Shown in pieces: positions 9,360-18,724 of a stretch of DNA of 64,000 nt; the first letter of the stretch is position 1, and each line of letters opens with the position of its first letter. The notes beneath the pieces are model-generated. The model had not been told where the DNA came from and ran no database searches. It saw only the letters and a program-made list of their open reading frames with translations. Both the position numbers and the translations under genes were made by a program. Origin of the DNA: Bacillota bacterium (GTDB taxonomy: Bacteria; Bacillota; UBA4882; UBA10575); assembly GCA_012837715.1 (NCBI GenBank), contig DUQR01000043.1, positions 46,326 to 110,325 on the forward strand. The letters are read 5' to 3'.

Positions 9360-10910
9360 ATGAAACTAAAACACAGACCAGTTGGCCTCTTCATCCTCGA
9401 TGGCTGGGGTTATAATCCCAGCCCGGAACATAACGCAATTCAGGCGGCTCATACCCCTTTTTTAGACCAGATGATGGCGGAGCACCCCCATGCTTTGGTG
9501 GAGACTTCCGGAGAGGCGGTCGGTCTCCCAGAGGGACAGATGGGTACCTCTGAAGTAGGCCACCTGAATATCGGAGCCGGAAGGATTGTCTATCAGAGTT
9601 TGGTACGGATCAGTAAAGCCCTAAAAAGTGGGGAGATGAAGAAAAACCCCGTCTTTACCGAACTGATAAATTATCTGGTGACCAACGAGAAACCCCTCCA
9701 TTTTATGGGGTTGGTTTCACCCGGCGGGGTGCACAGCCATACAGACCATTTATACCAATTTATCCGGCTGGCGGTGGAGATGGGTGTGAAGGAGGTTTAT
9801 ATCCATGCCTTCCTGGACGGCCGGGATACCCCACCGGCCAGCGCCAAAAGTTATCTGGTCGAGTTAGAAGAAGAACTCAAGAAGATCGGGGTCGGCCAGA
9901 TCGCGACTGTATCCGGACGTTATTATGCGATGGACCGGGATCAGCGTTGGGACCGGGTGGAAAAGGCCTATGCCGCTATGGTTGACGGTGAAGGGGAAAA
10001 GGCGGCGGATGCGGTTTCCGCGGTGGAGGCTTCCTACCAAAAGGAGATCCACGATGAGTTTGTCCTCCCCACGGTGATTGAAAGGGACGGGAAACCGGTG
10101 GCGACCGTTCAACCTGGGGATGGTATGATCTTCTTCAACTTCCGTCCCGACCGGGCCCGGGAGATTACCCGCGCTTTTGTGGATGGGGAATTTACGTCTT
10201 TTCCCCGGAAGAAGGGCTTTTTAGCCCCACGGTTTGCTTGTCTGACCCTGTATGATGAGGAGATTCAGGCGCCGGTGCTTTTCCCGCCGGAAGAGGCAAT
10301 GCGGAATATCCTCGGGCAATACCTTAGTGACCACGGTCTGAAACAGCTACGGATCGCGGAAACCGAGAAATACGCCCATGTGACCTACTTTTTCAACGGG
10401 GGGGAAGAAACCCCCTTCCCCGGAGAAGAGCGGATTTTAATTCCTTCGCCGCAGGTAGCTACTTACGACTTAAAACCGGAGATGAGCGCTTTAGAAGTCA
10501 CCGACCGGGTTTTGGCGGAGATTGACAGCGACCGGTTTGATGTCATTGTTATGAACTATGCCAACTGCGATATGGTAGGCCATACCGGGATCTGGGACGC
10601 AGCGGTGAAAGCAGTGGAGACGATCGATGCTTGTTTGGCCCGGGTGGTGCCGGCCATTTTGGCCAAGGGCGGGGCGGTCTTGATCACGGCCGACCATGGA
10701 AATGCCGAGTTGATGGTGGACCCCGCAACAAATCAACCCTGGACCGCCCATACAACTTTCCCCACTCCTGTCTTGCTCATCGGGTACGGGAAAGAATGTC
10801 GGCTGAAGAAGGGAGTTTTGGCCGATTTAGCCCCCACCGTCTTGGAGCTGCTTGGTTTACCCAAGCCCGCGGAGATGACAGGGGTCTCCTTAATTGAGGA
10901 ACTGACATAA
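9360..10910 (+). CDS. gpmI: 2,3-bisphosphoglycerate-independent phosphoglycerate mutase
   Basis: This Mn-dependent alkaline-phosphatase-superfamily enzyme converts 3- to 2-phosphoglycerate. The metal site DGWG opens the protein, the phosphorylated serine is S64 in TSEVGHLNIGAGR, and HSHTDHL, HAFLDGRDTPP and ITADHGNAE are present near their usual positions. The length of 516 is normal. The Mn-dependent enzyme is pH-sensitive and is the typical mutase of spore formers. Its ATG follows CGGAGAG. Confidence 0.98.
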   Translation: MKLKHRPVGLFILDGWGYNPSPEHNAIQAAHTPFLDQMMAEHPHALVETSGEAVGLPEGQMGTSEVGHLNIGAGRIVYQSLVRISKALKSGEMKKNPVFTELINYLVTNEKPLHFMGLVSPGGVHSHTDHLYQFIRLAVEMGVKEVYIHAFLDGRDTPPASAKSYLVELEEELKKIGVGQIATVSGRYYAMDRDQRWDRVEKAYAAMVDGEGEKAADAVSAVEASYQKEIHDEFVLPTVIERDGKPVATVQPGDGMIFFNFRPDRAREITRAFVDGEFTSFPRKKGFLAPRFACLTLYDEEIQAPVLFPPEEAMRNILGQYLSDHGLKQLRIAETEKYAHVTYFFNGGEETPFPGEERILIPSPQVATYDLKPEMSALEVTDRVLAEIDSDRFDVIVMNYANCDMVGHTGIWDAAVKAVETIDACLARVVPAILAKGGAVLITADHGNAELMVDPATNQPWTAHTTFPTPVLLIGYGKECRLKKGVLADLAPTVLELLGLPKPAEMTGVSLIEELT

Positions 10911-11002
10911 AAAGGCGCCAACAAGCCGTATGCGCTGGTTACCGTCAGCACAAGGCAGTGCTGAATTTAAGAAATTCAAGACTATCAAATCTAGATTGTT
11001 GA

Positions 11003-12322
<1,320 letters not shown>

Positions 12323-12336
12323 ATTAAGGAGGAAAA

Positions 12337-12361
12337 GGAAGGGAGGAAGCTCCTCCCTTCC
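12337..12361. terminator. Perfect inverted repeat after eno, possible terminator
   Basis: An 11-bp G/A-rich arm (GGAAGGGAGGA) and its exact complement are separated by three bases. No T-tract follows on the plus strand, so it is not a classical intrinsic terminator; it may protect the 3' end or pause transcription before the secG promoter. Confidence 0.4.
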
Positions 12362-12391
12362 CCTCGCAAAAAAGCGGATCGGAAGTAAGGC

Positions 12392-12420
12392 TTGTTAATC
12401 CGGGACATCTTTGATAAAAT
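12392..12420 (+). promoter_or_regulatory. Probable promoter for secG
   Basis: TTGTTA and TAAAAT with a 17-base spacer lie 34 bases before the secG ATG. This would let secG be expressed apart from eno. Confidence 0.5.
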
Positions 12421-12453
12421 AATATAAGTAAGTAACCCAACGGGGTGATAAAA

Positions 12454-12669
12454 ATGAATTTCTTTTCCGTATTATTATTAATTGTCTCCTTGGCTTTGAT
12501 TGTCTTGGTGACGATTCTTCCTAGCAAAGAGGAAGGCTTAGGCTCCCTGGGTGGAGGTTCTTCCCGTTTGTTCGGGAAGAATAAAGGGTTGGAAGCGTTG
12601 TTATCTAAAATAACGGCCGGGTTGGGTGTAGCCTTTTTCCTCCTGGCGATCATTGCCAACCTATTTTAA
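12454..12669 (+). CDS. secG: Protein-export membrane protein SecG
   Basis: SecG is a small integral subunit of the SecYEG translocon. The 71 residues form two transmembrane helices (FFSVLLLIVSLALIVLVTILP and GLGVAFFLLAIIANLF) around a glycine/serine-rich loop with LGGGSSRLFGKNK, the family pattern. The ATG at 12454 follows GGGGTGAT; the track start at GTG 12445 lies inside that site. secG after eno is a common Firmicutes order, but the RNase R gene that often follows is not here. Confidence 0.93.
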   Translation: MNFFSVLLLIVSLALIVLVTILPSKEEGLGSLGGGSSRLFGKNKGLEALLSKITAGLGVAFFLLAIIANLF

Positions 12670-12695
12670 CTCCCTGGCGGGAGTTTTTTATTTTT
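12668..12695 (+). terminator. Intrinsic terminator of secG
   Basis: The AACTCCC...GGGAGTT hairpin starts in the secG stop codon and is followed by a T-rich run, a textbook Rho-independent terminator. Confidence 0.88.
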
Positions 12696-12821
12696 CAAAC
12701 CCATCTTCCTCTTCAGAAAACATTTTGTTCTACCGAATAAATAAGTGGAATCCCAGCGCGCTCTTGGTGTAAAAAATTCTGGGTAAAAAGAAGTTTTGTC
12801 GGTTCACTCCATTGTGAAAAG

Positions 12822-12850
12822 CAGGATTGTTTGCTATTATGTAGAACATT
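12822..12850 (+). promoter_or_regulatory. Probable sigma-A promoter of the chemoreceptor gene
   Basis: TTGTGA and TATTAT are separated by 17 bases, 41 bases before the TTG start. No sigma-D type promoter (TAAA/CCGATAT) was found here. Confidence 0.5.
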
Positions 12851-12890
12851 ATTAAGCTAGGGAGAGTTCAGCAGGGAGGAGAGGGTTCCT

Positions 12891-14378
12891 TTGAAATTTA
12901 TCAGTATTAAAAAGCGCTTATTGCTTCGGATTATGATTCCATTAATGGTGCTTGTTGTCCTCAGTAATCTGCTGGGGACCATAATCAGTAGTGTGTTTTG
13001 GCGAATTGTCCTTGAAATTCTTTTGGTCTTCGGGTACTTGAAACTAGTAGAAATATTCGTTGACCGCGGAGTTTTAGGGCCAGTTCACCTGATCAACCAG
13101 GTCGCGGAGGAAGTTGCGGAGAATAACTTAAGTAATGAACTGCAAATTGCGACCGGCGATGAATTTACCATTCTCGGGCATAATTTAAACCAAATGTTGG
13201 CTAATCTACGCCGGATTCTCCAGGAAAACTTGGAAGCAGCCGAGAAACTAATGTTAGCCGCCCATGATATGTCGGCCATGGCGGAAGAGGCTAATCTTTC
13301 GTCGCAAGAAGTTACGAGCGCAATCGATGTGATTGCGAAGGGGACGGAAGAACAGTCTCAACATGTCAAACAATCATCTTTGGCTGCCCAGCAGATGGCG
13401 TCGACGGCTCAGGAAGTAGCCGCGGAATCCCAAAAGGCGGCTTCCTTCTCGACGAAGGCATCGGAACGGGCTAAGATCGGCGGCGAAATTATTCAGACCG
13501 TCCAGGAAAAGATTTTACAGGTCAAAGAGACTGTTGACTCCTCAGTTGATACGGTCCGTCGACTGGGATTAAAGTCGCAGGAAATTGGGAAGATTACCGA
13601 TGTGATTCGGGGTATTTCCCGTCAAACTAACCTTTTGGCCTTAAATGCGGCGATTGAGGCCGCCCGGGCTGGTGAGCACGGACGTGGTTTTTCCGTGGTT
13701 GCCGATGAAGTCCGCGCCTTAGCTGAACAAACCACCCAATCTACCGGTCAGATTGTGGAGATGATCGCGGAGATTCAAAGTGAAACCCAAAGCGCCGTTG
13801 AAGCGATGGAATCCGGGAAAATGGTTGTGGATGAAGGGGCCTCTCTTGCTAACCAAGCCAACGAAGCTTTTACAGCGATTGTTAATTCGGTGACCGAGAC
13901 CGTGCAGACCATTCAGGAGATTGCAGCGGCTTCCCAGGAACAGGCGGCGAGTAGTGAAGAGATGAATAGCACAATGGCCGGGGTGGAAGAGATCGCCCAA
14001 CGGAATGTGGGAGCAGCTCAGCAAGTGGCGGCGGTTACCGAACAACAAAGAACCGTCATGGAACAACTGGCCAAGTCTTCCAGTGCCCTGGTGGAAATGG
14101 CCGAACATTTAACCTCGATGGTTGGGCGGTTCCGAGTTAGTTCCAATTTCCAACGGTGTTGGCGGGTGATGGATTGTAACTGGGTGGATTGCCCGGCATA
14201 CCAGGCGAAAGAGGAAAAATGCTGGTTGATTCCGAACACCTTGTGTCAGAAAGGGATTCCTAGCGGTTCGGTTCTGGAGAAACGGGCCCAGTGTCACCAA
14301 TGTGAAGTCTTTAAGATTAACACCGTTGTCAGTGACCAAGCAGGAGAAGAACAGGAAAGAATAGAAGAATCGGTATAA
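12891..14378 (+). CDS. Methyl-accepting chemotaxis protein with C-terminal cysteine-rich (two-CW-like) domain
   Basis: The 495-residue receptor has two adjacent N-terminal hydrophobic segments with almost no extracellular loop, a HAMP-like region ([18 protein letters not shown]) and a long signalling coiled coil. Its hairpin tip is intact: [47 protein letters not shown], the CheA/CheW contact. Methylation-helix sequence flanks it. After residue ~420 comes a cysteine-rich tail ([25 protein letters not shown]) resembling the two-CW domain seen in some sensor proteins. With no outer ligand domain, sensing is probably cytoplasmic and may be redox or metal linked; that part is inference. Start is TTG with GGGAGGAG upstream. 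Confidence 0.9.
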   Translation: MKFISIKKRLLLRIMIPLMVLVVLSNLLGTIISSVFWRIVLEILLVFGYLKLVEIFVDRGVLGPVHLINQVAEEVAENNLSNELQIATGDEFTILGHNLNQMLANLRRILQENLEAAEKLMLAAHDMSAMAEEANLSSQEVTSAIDVIAKGTEEQSQHVKQSSLAAQQMASTAQEVAAESQKAASFSTKASERAKIGGEIIQTVQEKILQVKETVDSSVDTVRRLGLKSQEIGKITDVIRGISRQTNLLALNAAIEAARAGEHGRGFSVVADEVRALAEQTTQSTGQIVEMIAEIQSETQSAVEAMESGKMVVDEGASLANQANEAFTAIVNSVTETVQTIQEIAAASQEQAASSEEMNSTMAGVEEIAQRNVGAAQQVAAVTEQQRTVMEQLAKSSSALVEMAEHLTSMVGRFRVSSNFQRCWRVMDCNWVDCPAYQAKEEKCWLIPNTLCQKGIPSGSVLEKRAQCHQCEVFKINTVVSDQAGEEQERIEESV

Positions 14379-14406
14379 CCTGGAGCAGGAAAAAATATTG
14401 AGGTGT

Positions 14407-14436
14407 GAAGCCAGTCTATACTGGCTTCCTCTTATG
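14407..14436 (+). terminator. Probable terminator after the chemoreceptor gene
   Basis: GAAGCCAGT and ACTGGCTTC form a 9-bp hairpin with a four-base loop, followed by a weak pyrimidine-rich run. It lies about 30 bases after the stop. Confidence 0.55.
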
Positions 14437-14656
14437 CTTCCCCCAAGCAGTTATCCGGTTATTGGTAGGTTTTTTTGCGTTGTCCATTGATTTGATCGCC
14501 CCCTTCAAGTTGAACCCGGTTTCTTGTAGGGTCTCCTTTTAAATGGCGACAACATAAAAAGCTTGGGTAATGGCCGGTTAACTATAGAATGGACAAACCT
14601 CAGTCCCCCGGAAACCGCACACGAAGAAACAATCATTGAAAGGAGTTTGTGACAAG

Positions 14657-15859
14657 ATGAATATTTTGGTGCTGAATAGTGGCAGTTCTTCCCTGAAATA
14701 CAAACTGTTTTCCGTCGACAAAGAAGAAGTTATAGCCTACGGACTGGTTGAGAGGATTGGAATGCCGGGCGGGCTGGGTAAAATTACCCACCAGGTACAA
14801 AGGGAACAAAACGGAAAATATCAAGCCGAGGATGAGATCTCTAACCATCAGAAAGCTTTACGGATGGTTTTAAACCTGCTCACCGATGCCCAATGGGGTG
14901 TGCTCCGTGACTTGCATGAGATTAACGGCATTGGCCATCGGGTTCTGCACGGGGGGGAATATTTTAAAGCATCGATTCGGATCTCCCCCGAAGATGTAGC
15001 GAAAATGGAGGAACTGATTGAGCTTGGTCCGTTGCACATGCCAGCCAATATCATGGGGATTAAAGCCTGTGCTGAGCTAATGCCGGGTGTGCCCCAGGTC
15101 GCTGTCTTTGATACCGCTTTCCACCAGACCATGCCGAAAAAGGCTTTCCTTTATGCGATCCCTTATGATTTTTACGAAAAACACCGGGTCCGCCGGTACG
15201 GTTTCCATGGTACTTCCCACCGCTATGTCTCTCATCAGGCGGCGACCATTCTTGGACGCCCCCTTACCGATCTTAAGATGATCACCGCCCATCTGGGGAA
15301 TGGGAGTAGTTTGGCTGCGATTGACGGGGGTAAAGTCATCGATACTTCTATGGGTTTAACTCCATTGGAAGGCCTGGTGATGGGGACCAGATCGGGCGAT
15401 TTGGATCCGGCCATCGTGCCCTTTATCGGACAGAAATTGAACCTGACCCCGGAAGAGGCCGATGCCGTTCTCAATAAGAAGAGTGGTTTTTTGGGAATGA
15501 CCGGTTATTCCGATATGCGGGATATTCAACGGGAACGTAAAGCCGGAAATAACCGTGCCCAGGAAGCTTATGACCTCTTTATTTACCGGATCACGAAGTA
15601 TATTGGTTCTTACCTGGTAGCCCTAAAGGGCTTGGATGTTCTGGTCTTTACCGCCGGAATTGGTGAGAACGACTGGCAGGCCCGGGCCGACATCTGTCGG
15701 GAACTGGAGTTTTTGGGAGTTAAGATGGATTACGCGAAGAACGAAAATCTCCGTGGGGAGGAGGCCATCCTGAGCTGCGCCGATTCTAAAGTGACCATCA
15801 TGTTGATCCCTACTAATGAAGAGTTGGTCATTGCCAGAGACACGATGGCGCTTATTTAG
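14657..15859 (+). CDS. ackA: Acetate kinase
   Basis: AckA transfers phosphate from acetyl phosphate to ADP, giving ATP and acetate in fermentation. The N-terminal MNILVLNSGSSSLKYKLF, the catalytic-site RYGFHGTSHRYV, HLGNGSS, DTSMGLTPLEGLVMGTRSGDLDP and the C-terminal FTAGIGEN and IPTNEELVIARDT are all present. The ATG at 14657 follows AAAGGAG and gives 400 residues; the track start is seven codons upstream. No phosphotransacetylase gene is adjacent, so ackA appears monocistronic. Confidence 0.97.
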   Translation: MNILVLNSGSSSLKYKLFSVDKEEVIAYGLVERIGMPGGLGKITHQVQREQNGKYQAEDEISNHQKALRMVLNLLTDAQWGVLRDLHEINGIGHRVLHGGEYFKASIRISPEDVAKMEELIELGPLHMPANIMGIKACAELMPGVPQVAVFDTAFHQTMPKKAFLYAIPYDFYEKHRVRRYGFHGTSHRYVSHQAATILGRPLTDLKMITAHLGNGSSLAAIDGGKVIDTSMGLTPLEGLVMGTRSGDLDPAIVPFIGQKLNLTPEEADAVLNKKSGFLGMTGYSDMRDIQRERKAGNNRAQEAYDLFIYRITKYIGSYLVALKGLDVLVFTAGIGENDWQARADICRELEFLGVKMDYAKNENLRGEEAILSCADSKVTIMLIPTNEELVIARDTMALI

Positions 15860-15942
15860 TCTTAAGAATTCTTTGGAAGAAATTCGCGTCATTGATTTTC
15901 ATCACTTCGTCGCCCTAGTAGTAACTTAGGATCTGCGATTAC

Positions 15943-15971
15943 TTGACAGTAGGGTCGGTCCTGGATATAAT
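15943..15971 (+). promoter_or_regulatory. Consensus sigma-A promoter for smpB
   Basis: TTGACA and TATAAT with a 17-base spacer match the full consensus and lie 30 bases before the smpB start. Confidence 0.88.
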
Positions 15972-16000
15972 TACAGTGACCAAGTTGAGGAGTTGGACTT

Positions 16001-16468
16001 TTGGAAATCAAAAAGATCGCCACTAACCGTCGGGCTCGACACGAGTATTTTATTGAAGAGACCTTTGAGACCGGGATCGTTTTGACCGGGACCGAAGTTA
16101 AATCCTTACGACGGGGAAAGGGGAACTTGAACGACAGTTACGCGCAGATTAAAGCGGGAGAAGTTATTCTATATAACTGCCATATAAGCCCCTATGATTT
16201 TGGTAACCGTTATAACCATGATCCTCTGCGCCCCCGTAAATTGCTTATGCATAAGGCGGAGATCCGAAGGTTAATGGGTAAAATTAAAGAGAAAGGTTTT
16301 ACCTTAGTCCCCCTAGTTATGTACTTTGACCGGAACAACCGGGTCAAAATCGAGCTGGCGTTGGCCCGGGGGAAGAAGCTCTATGATAAACGAGAGGATC
16401 TGGCCAAAAGGGATGCCCAGCGGGAGATGGCCCGGGCCCTTAAACAAAAGGCGGATTTTCGTTCTTAG
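16001..16468 (+). CDS. smpB: SsrA-binding protein SmpB
   Basis: SmpB binds tmRNA and brings it to stalled ribosomes. The 155 residues include [68 protein letters not shown] and the basic C-terminal tail [20 protein letters not shown] that enters the empty A-site channel. Start is TTG at 16001 with GAGGAG upstream. Its RNA partner ssrA begins 77 bases downstream under a separate promoter. Confidence 0.97.
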   Translation: MEIKKIATNRRARHEYFIEETFETGIVLTGTEVKSLRRGKGNLNDSYAQIKAGEVILYNCHISPYDFGNRYNHDPLRPRKLLMHKAEIRRLMGKIKEKGFTLVPLVMYFDRNNRVKIELALARGKKLYDKREDLAKRDAQREMARALKQKADFRS

Positions 16469-16489
16469 ACTCACGTGGACGATCGTTGT

Positions 16490-16518
16490 TTGCCAAAACC
16501 CTTAATTTAGAGTATAAT
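16490..16518 (+). promoter_or_regulatory. Promoter of ssrA (tmRNA)
   Basis: TTGCCA and TATAAT are separated by 17 bases and end 27 bases before the mature 5' end of tmRNA. Confidence 0.8.
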
Positions 16519-16545
16519 TAAAGGGTAAACTAGACTTCCCGATTT

Positions 16546-16893
16546 GGGGGCGACTGGTTTCGACGGGGAGTTTGATGACAGGGGTAGCGGGTCGAGGTGC
16601 TGTGGCCTCGTTAAACTACAGCAAGCACATTAAGTGCCGATAATAATTTATACGCTGCTTAATTTAAAGTAGCCGTCCAATCCGGACTTAACCTGGGAGT
16701 GCGGTGCGGGCGTCAACTAAACCAGGGCGCTCACCGGCTAATTCTCGGAGGCCGGTGCTAAGATCATCGAGATAGCCGAAGTTCAGTTCGGCCGTAGACG
16801 GAACGTAGGCGAACTTTAAATTGCGGTCTGCACCCGGAGAGACTCCTGTGGTCATCTTTTCGGACGGGGGTTCGATTCCCCCCGCCTCCACCA
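16546..16893 (+). ncRNA. ssrA: Transfer-messenger RNA
   Basis: The 5' end GGGGGCGACTGGTTTCGACG and the 3' end GGTTCGATTCCCCCCGCCTCCACCA are the paired tRNA-like halves, with the CCA encoded. The tag frame is probably at 16636-16662: GCC GAT AAT AAT TTA TAC GCT GCT TAA, giving ADNNLYAA. This ends in the -AA degron recognised by ClpXP but is shorter than the common 10-residue tags. Downstream pseudoknot sequence fills 16665-16830. Ends are set from the acceptor stem pairing. Confidence 0.95.
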
Positions 16894-16985
16894 AAGAAAG
16901 CTTTTTTGCCGAAAAAAAATTTGTGTATTACCTACAGCTTGTGTTCCCAAAGACAGCCGATATAAACTGTAGGAAAGGAGAAATA

Positions 16986-17183
16986 GTGCTTATGAACCAT
17001 GGAATAAGTTCTGCGATCGGTGAACTAATTGAGACCCAAGGTCCCTCTTTGACCGCAAGTGAAGCCATTGCCAAACTGAAGGGCATGTTTTCCGATGCCG
17101 AGTTGGAGGAGTTTTATCAACAATTAAAATTTCCCGATCTTGAACAGGCGGTTCAAGCAATTATTAGTGATATTAAAGGTTAG
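16986..17183 (+). CDS. Small protein of unknown function after tmRNA
   Basis: The track ORF begins inside tmRNA; a believable gene starts at GTG 16986, five bases after AGGAAAGGAG, or at ATG 16992. The 65 residues (MNHGISSAIGELIETQGPSLTASEAIAKLKGMFSDAELEEFYQQLKFPDLEQAVQAIISDIKG from the second start) are predicted mostly helical, soluble and acidic. I do not recognise the family. A ribosome binding site, a dedicated strong terminator and neighbour-like codon use support a real gene. Confidence 0.6.
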   Translation: MLMNHGISSAIGELIETQGPSLTASEAIAKLKGMFSDAELEEFYQQLKFPDLEQAVQAIISDIKG

Positions 17184-17186
17184 CCT

Positions 17187-17210
17187 AACCCCGTAAGGGG
17201 TTTTTTTTTA
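17187..17210 (+). terminator. Intrinsic terminator after the small ORF
   Basis: AACCCC-GTAA-GGGGTT is followed by nine T residues directly after the stop codon of the 65-residue ORF. Confidence 0.9.
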
Positions 17211-17424
17211 CCTATTCGTAGCTTCCGGGCAAAACGAAGTTAACGGTCGCTTGTTATACTAAGATCACACAAACAAACATCCTTTTTTCATTTTCCTCCT
17301 TTTTTATAGTTTAGGGGTTTGTCCACATAACCCGCCATAGCCGAGTAAGCGGGGGCATTAAACCCGCTGATGATGTGGAACTTTTACCTATGCGAAGCCT
17401 TGTAAAGGCCATTAATTTTGTCCA

Positions 17425-17448
17425 GCGCCCTTTGGCGCCATTTTTTTT
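17425..17448 (+). terminator. Plus-strand terminator inside the gene-free region
   Basis: GCGCC-CTTT-GGCGC is followed by CA and eight T residues. No annotated gene upstream needs it, because the 65-residue ORF already has its own terminator. Confidence 0.6.
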
Positions 17449-17508
17449 GCGGCGGGAACAAACCGTAGCGAAGAACGTTAACCTTAATATCACCTCCTTT
17501 TATATAGT

Positions 17509-17533
17509 CCCCTCGTTCGTGAGGGGATTTTTT
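17509..17533 (+). terminator. Second plus-strand terminator next to the chromate transporter stop
   Basis: CCCCTC and GAGGGG pair around six bases and are followed by ATTTTTTATT on the plus strand. On the minus strand no T-tract follows, so it does not serve the adjacent minus-strand gene. Confidence 0.65.
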
Positions 17534-17535
17534 AT

Positions 17536-18057
17536 TCAGGTGAGGAGAAGACCGGAAAGACCCGCTAAGATGAGGACCGGGATCGGGTGGAGACGTCCCT
17601 TAAGCAATAAGACAAGAGCGCCAAGGAAGATGAGGACGGCTTTATAATCGGTTAAAGTAACACTTCCTACCCGCCAGAGGGCCAGGCCGATGAGGCCGAT
17701 GACCGCCGGCTTTATCCCAGTAAAAATTCCTTTTGTCCAGGGGGATTTGGTCAAACCAGTAAAGAGACGGACAATGATGAGAATAATTAGGAAAGAGGGG
17801 AGGACCACCCCTAAAGTAGCGACCAGGGCCCCGAAGAAAACGGCGGTCCGGTAACCGATAAAAGTCGCGGCATTGATGGCGACCGGCCCCGGGGTCATTT
17901 CGGCAATGGCGATGACCTCTATAAATTCGTTCAGCGCTAACCAGCCGTGCGTATCAATCACTTCCACCTGGATCAGGGGGAGCATCGCGTAACCGCCGCC
18001 AAAAGTGAAGGCGCCGATTTTAAAGAAGGTAAAAAAGAGTTTTACGAAAACGGCCAT
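17536..18057 (-). CDS. chrA: Chromate transporter half-subunit (CHR family, short chain)
   Basis: The 173 residues are one CHR domain with about five membrane segments. The motifs FTFGGGYAMLPLIQVEVI, AEMTPGPVAINAATFIGYR and TLGVVLPSFLIILII are the family signature. Short-chain CHR proteins work as pairs of homologous halves, here this gene and the one upstream of it. Chromate or another oxyanion is the likely substrate, though many such pairs have no tested function. It follows its partner by three bases, with GGAGG before the ATG. Confidence 0.9.
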   Translation of the reverse strand: MAVFVKLFFTFFKIGAFTFGGGYAMLPLIQVEVIDTHGWLALNEFIEVIAIAEMTPGPVAINAATFIGYRTAVFFGALVATLGVVLPSFLIILIIVRLFTGLTKSPWTKGIFTGIKPAVIGLIGLALWRVGSVTLTDYKAVLIFLGALVLLLKGRLHPIPVLILAGLSGLLLT

Positions 18058-18060
18058 GGG

Positions 18061-18654
18061 TTATTTTCCTCCTGTTTTTGATGGTTGCTTGTGATGATCT
18101 TTCTCTTCAACTACATACTGATAAAGAAGGCCAGCTACGGCAGCTATGAGCAGGGTGGGAATCGGAGGTACCCCAAGCAGGAGCTGTACTAGGAAAACGG
18201 CTATGGCGATGACAAAGCCGAACTTAGTTTTTAAGATTTGTTTACCTAATTTAAAAACGGCTGACCCGATGAGGGCCGCCACAGCCGGGCGGATCCCATA
18301 GAAGAGACGTTGGGTGATGGGATGGGAAGTAAGACGGGGAAAAAAGAGGGCAATCGCTAAGATAATGGAGAAAGAGGGGAGGACAACACCTAAGGTTGCC
18401 ATGACCGAGCCCAGGAACCCGCCGGTCCGGTAGCCGACAAAGGTGGCCGTATTAACAGCAATCGGTCCCGGTGTCATCTCCGCAATCGCGATCAGTTCAA
18501 CAAACTCTTCCGTATCTAACCATTGGTGGTTCTCGATCACCTCCCTTTGGATTACGGGCACCATGGCGTAACCACCTCCGATCGTGAAGGCGCCCACTTT
18601 AAAAAAGGTAATAAAAAGGGAGAACAGATTGGTTCGTTTAGTCCGTTCCGGCAT
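18061..18654 (-). CDS. chrA: Chromate transporter half-subunit (CHR family, short chain), first gene
   Basis: This is the partner of the downstream half, with the parallel motifs FTIGGGYAMVPVIQREVI, AEMTPGPIAVNTATFVGYR and TLGVVLPSFSIILAI, and a hydrophilic C-terminal tail (VEEKDHHKQPSKTGGK). The two halves differ enough to suggest opposite membrane orientation, as known for paired CHR proteins. I start at ATG 18654 (197 residues): GAGGAG is nine bases upstream, whereas it abuts the TTG at 18663 used by the track. Confidence 0.9.
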   Translation of the reverse strand: MPERTKRTNLFSLFITFFKVGAFTIGGGYAMVPVIQREVIENHQWLDTEEFVELIAIAEMTPGPIAVNTATFVGYRTGGFLGSVMATLGVVLPSFSIILAIALFFPRLTSHPITQRLFYGIRPAVAALIGSAVFKLGKQILKTKFGFVIAIAVFLVQLLLGVPPIPTLLIAAVAGLLYQYVVEEKDHHKQPSKTGGK

Positions 18655-18676
18655 AAACTTCAACTCCTCTTGGTGT

Positions 18677-18709
18677 AAAAAGAACCTGGGTCGAACCCAG
18701 GTTCTTTTT
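18677..18709 (-). terminator. Strong intrinsic terminator of tkt (bidirectional in form)
   Basis: A perfect 15-bp inverted repeat (AAAAAGAACCTGGGT and complement) with a three-base loop lies 16 bases past the tkt stop. It ends in a T-run on the minus strand and insulates the chromate transporter pair from tkt. Confidence 0.93.
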
Positions 18710-18724
18710 CTTGTGGTTTTGGGT

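Larger units (their letters stand above)
17211..17535 (+). other. Structured gene-free region, candidate small RNA
   Basis: This 325-base gap has no convincing gene. On the plus strand an extended -10 (TGTTATACT, 17252-17260) could start a transcript near 17267. Downstream is a stem (GTCCACAT with ATGTGGAAC, 17321-17380) enclosing CCCGC and GCGGG blocks that can pair in two exclusive ways, then two plus-strand terminators. Two pyrimidine tracts (TTTTCCTCCTTTTTT; ATCACCTCCTTT) match the anti-Shine-Dalgarno end of 16S rRNA. The minus strand has 33- and 60-codon frames after strong SD-like sequence but no convincing start. The strand of any RNA is an inference. Confidence 0.35.

Noticed and set aside
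12670-12890. Expectation of an RNase R gene after secG
   Set aside because: No frame of that kind exists; the gene is simply not here.
17311-17493. 60-codon minus-strand ORF after a strong SD in the 17 kb gap
   Set aside because: The SD abuts the GTG and the peptide looks non-protein-like; kept only as an alternative in the finding on this region.
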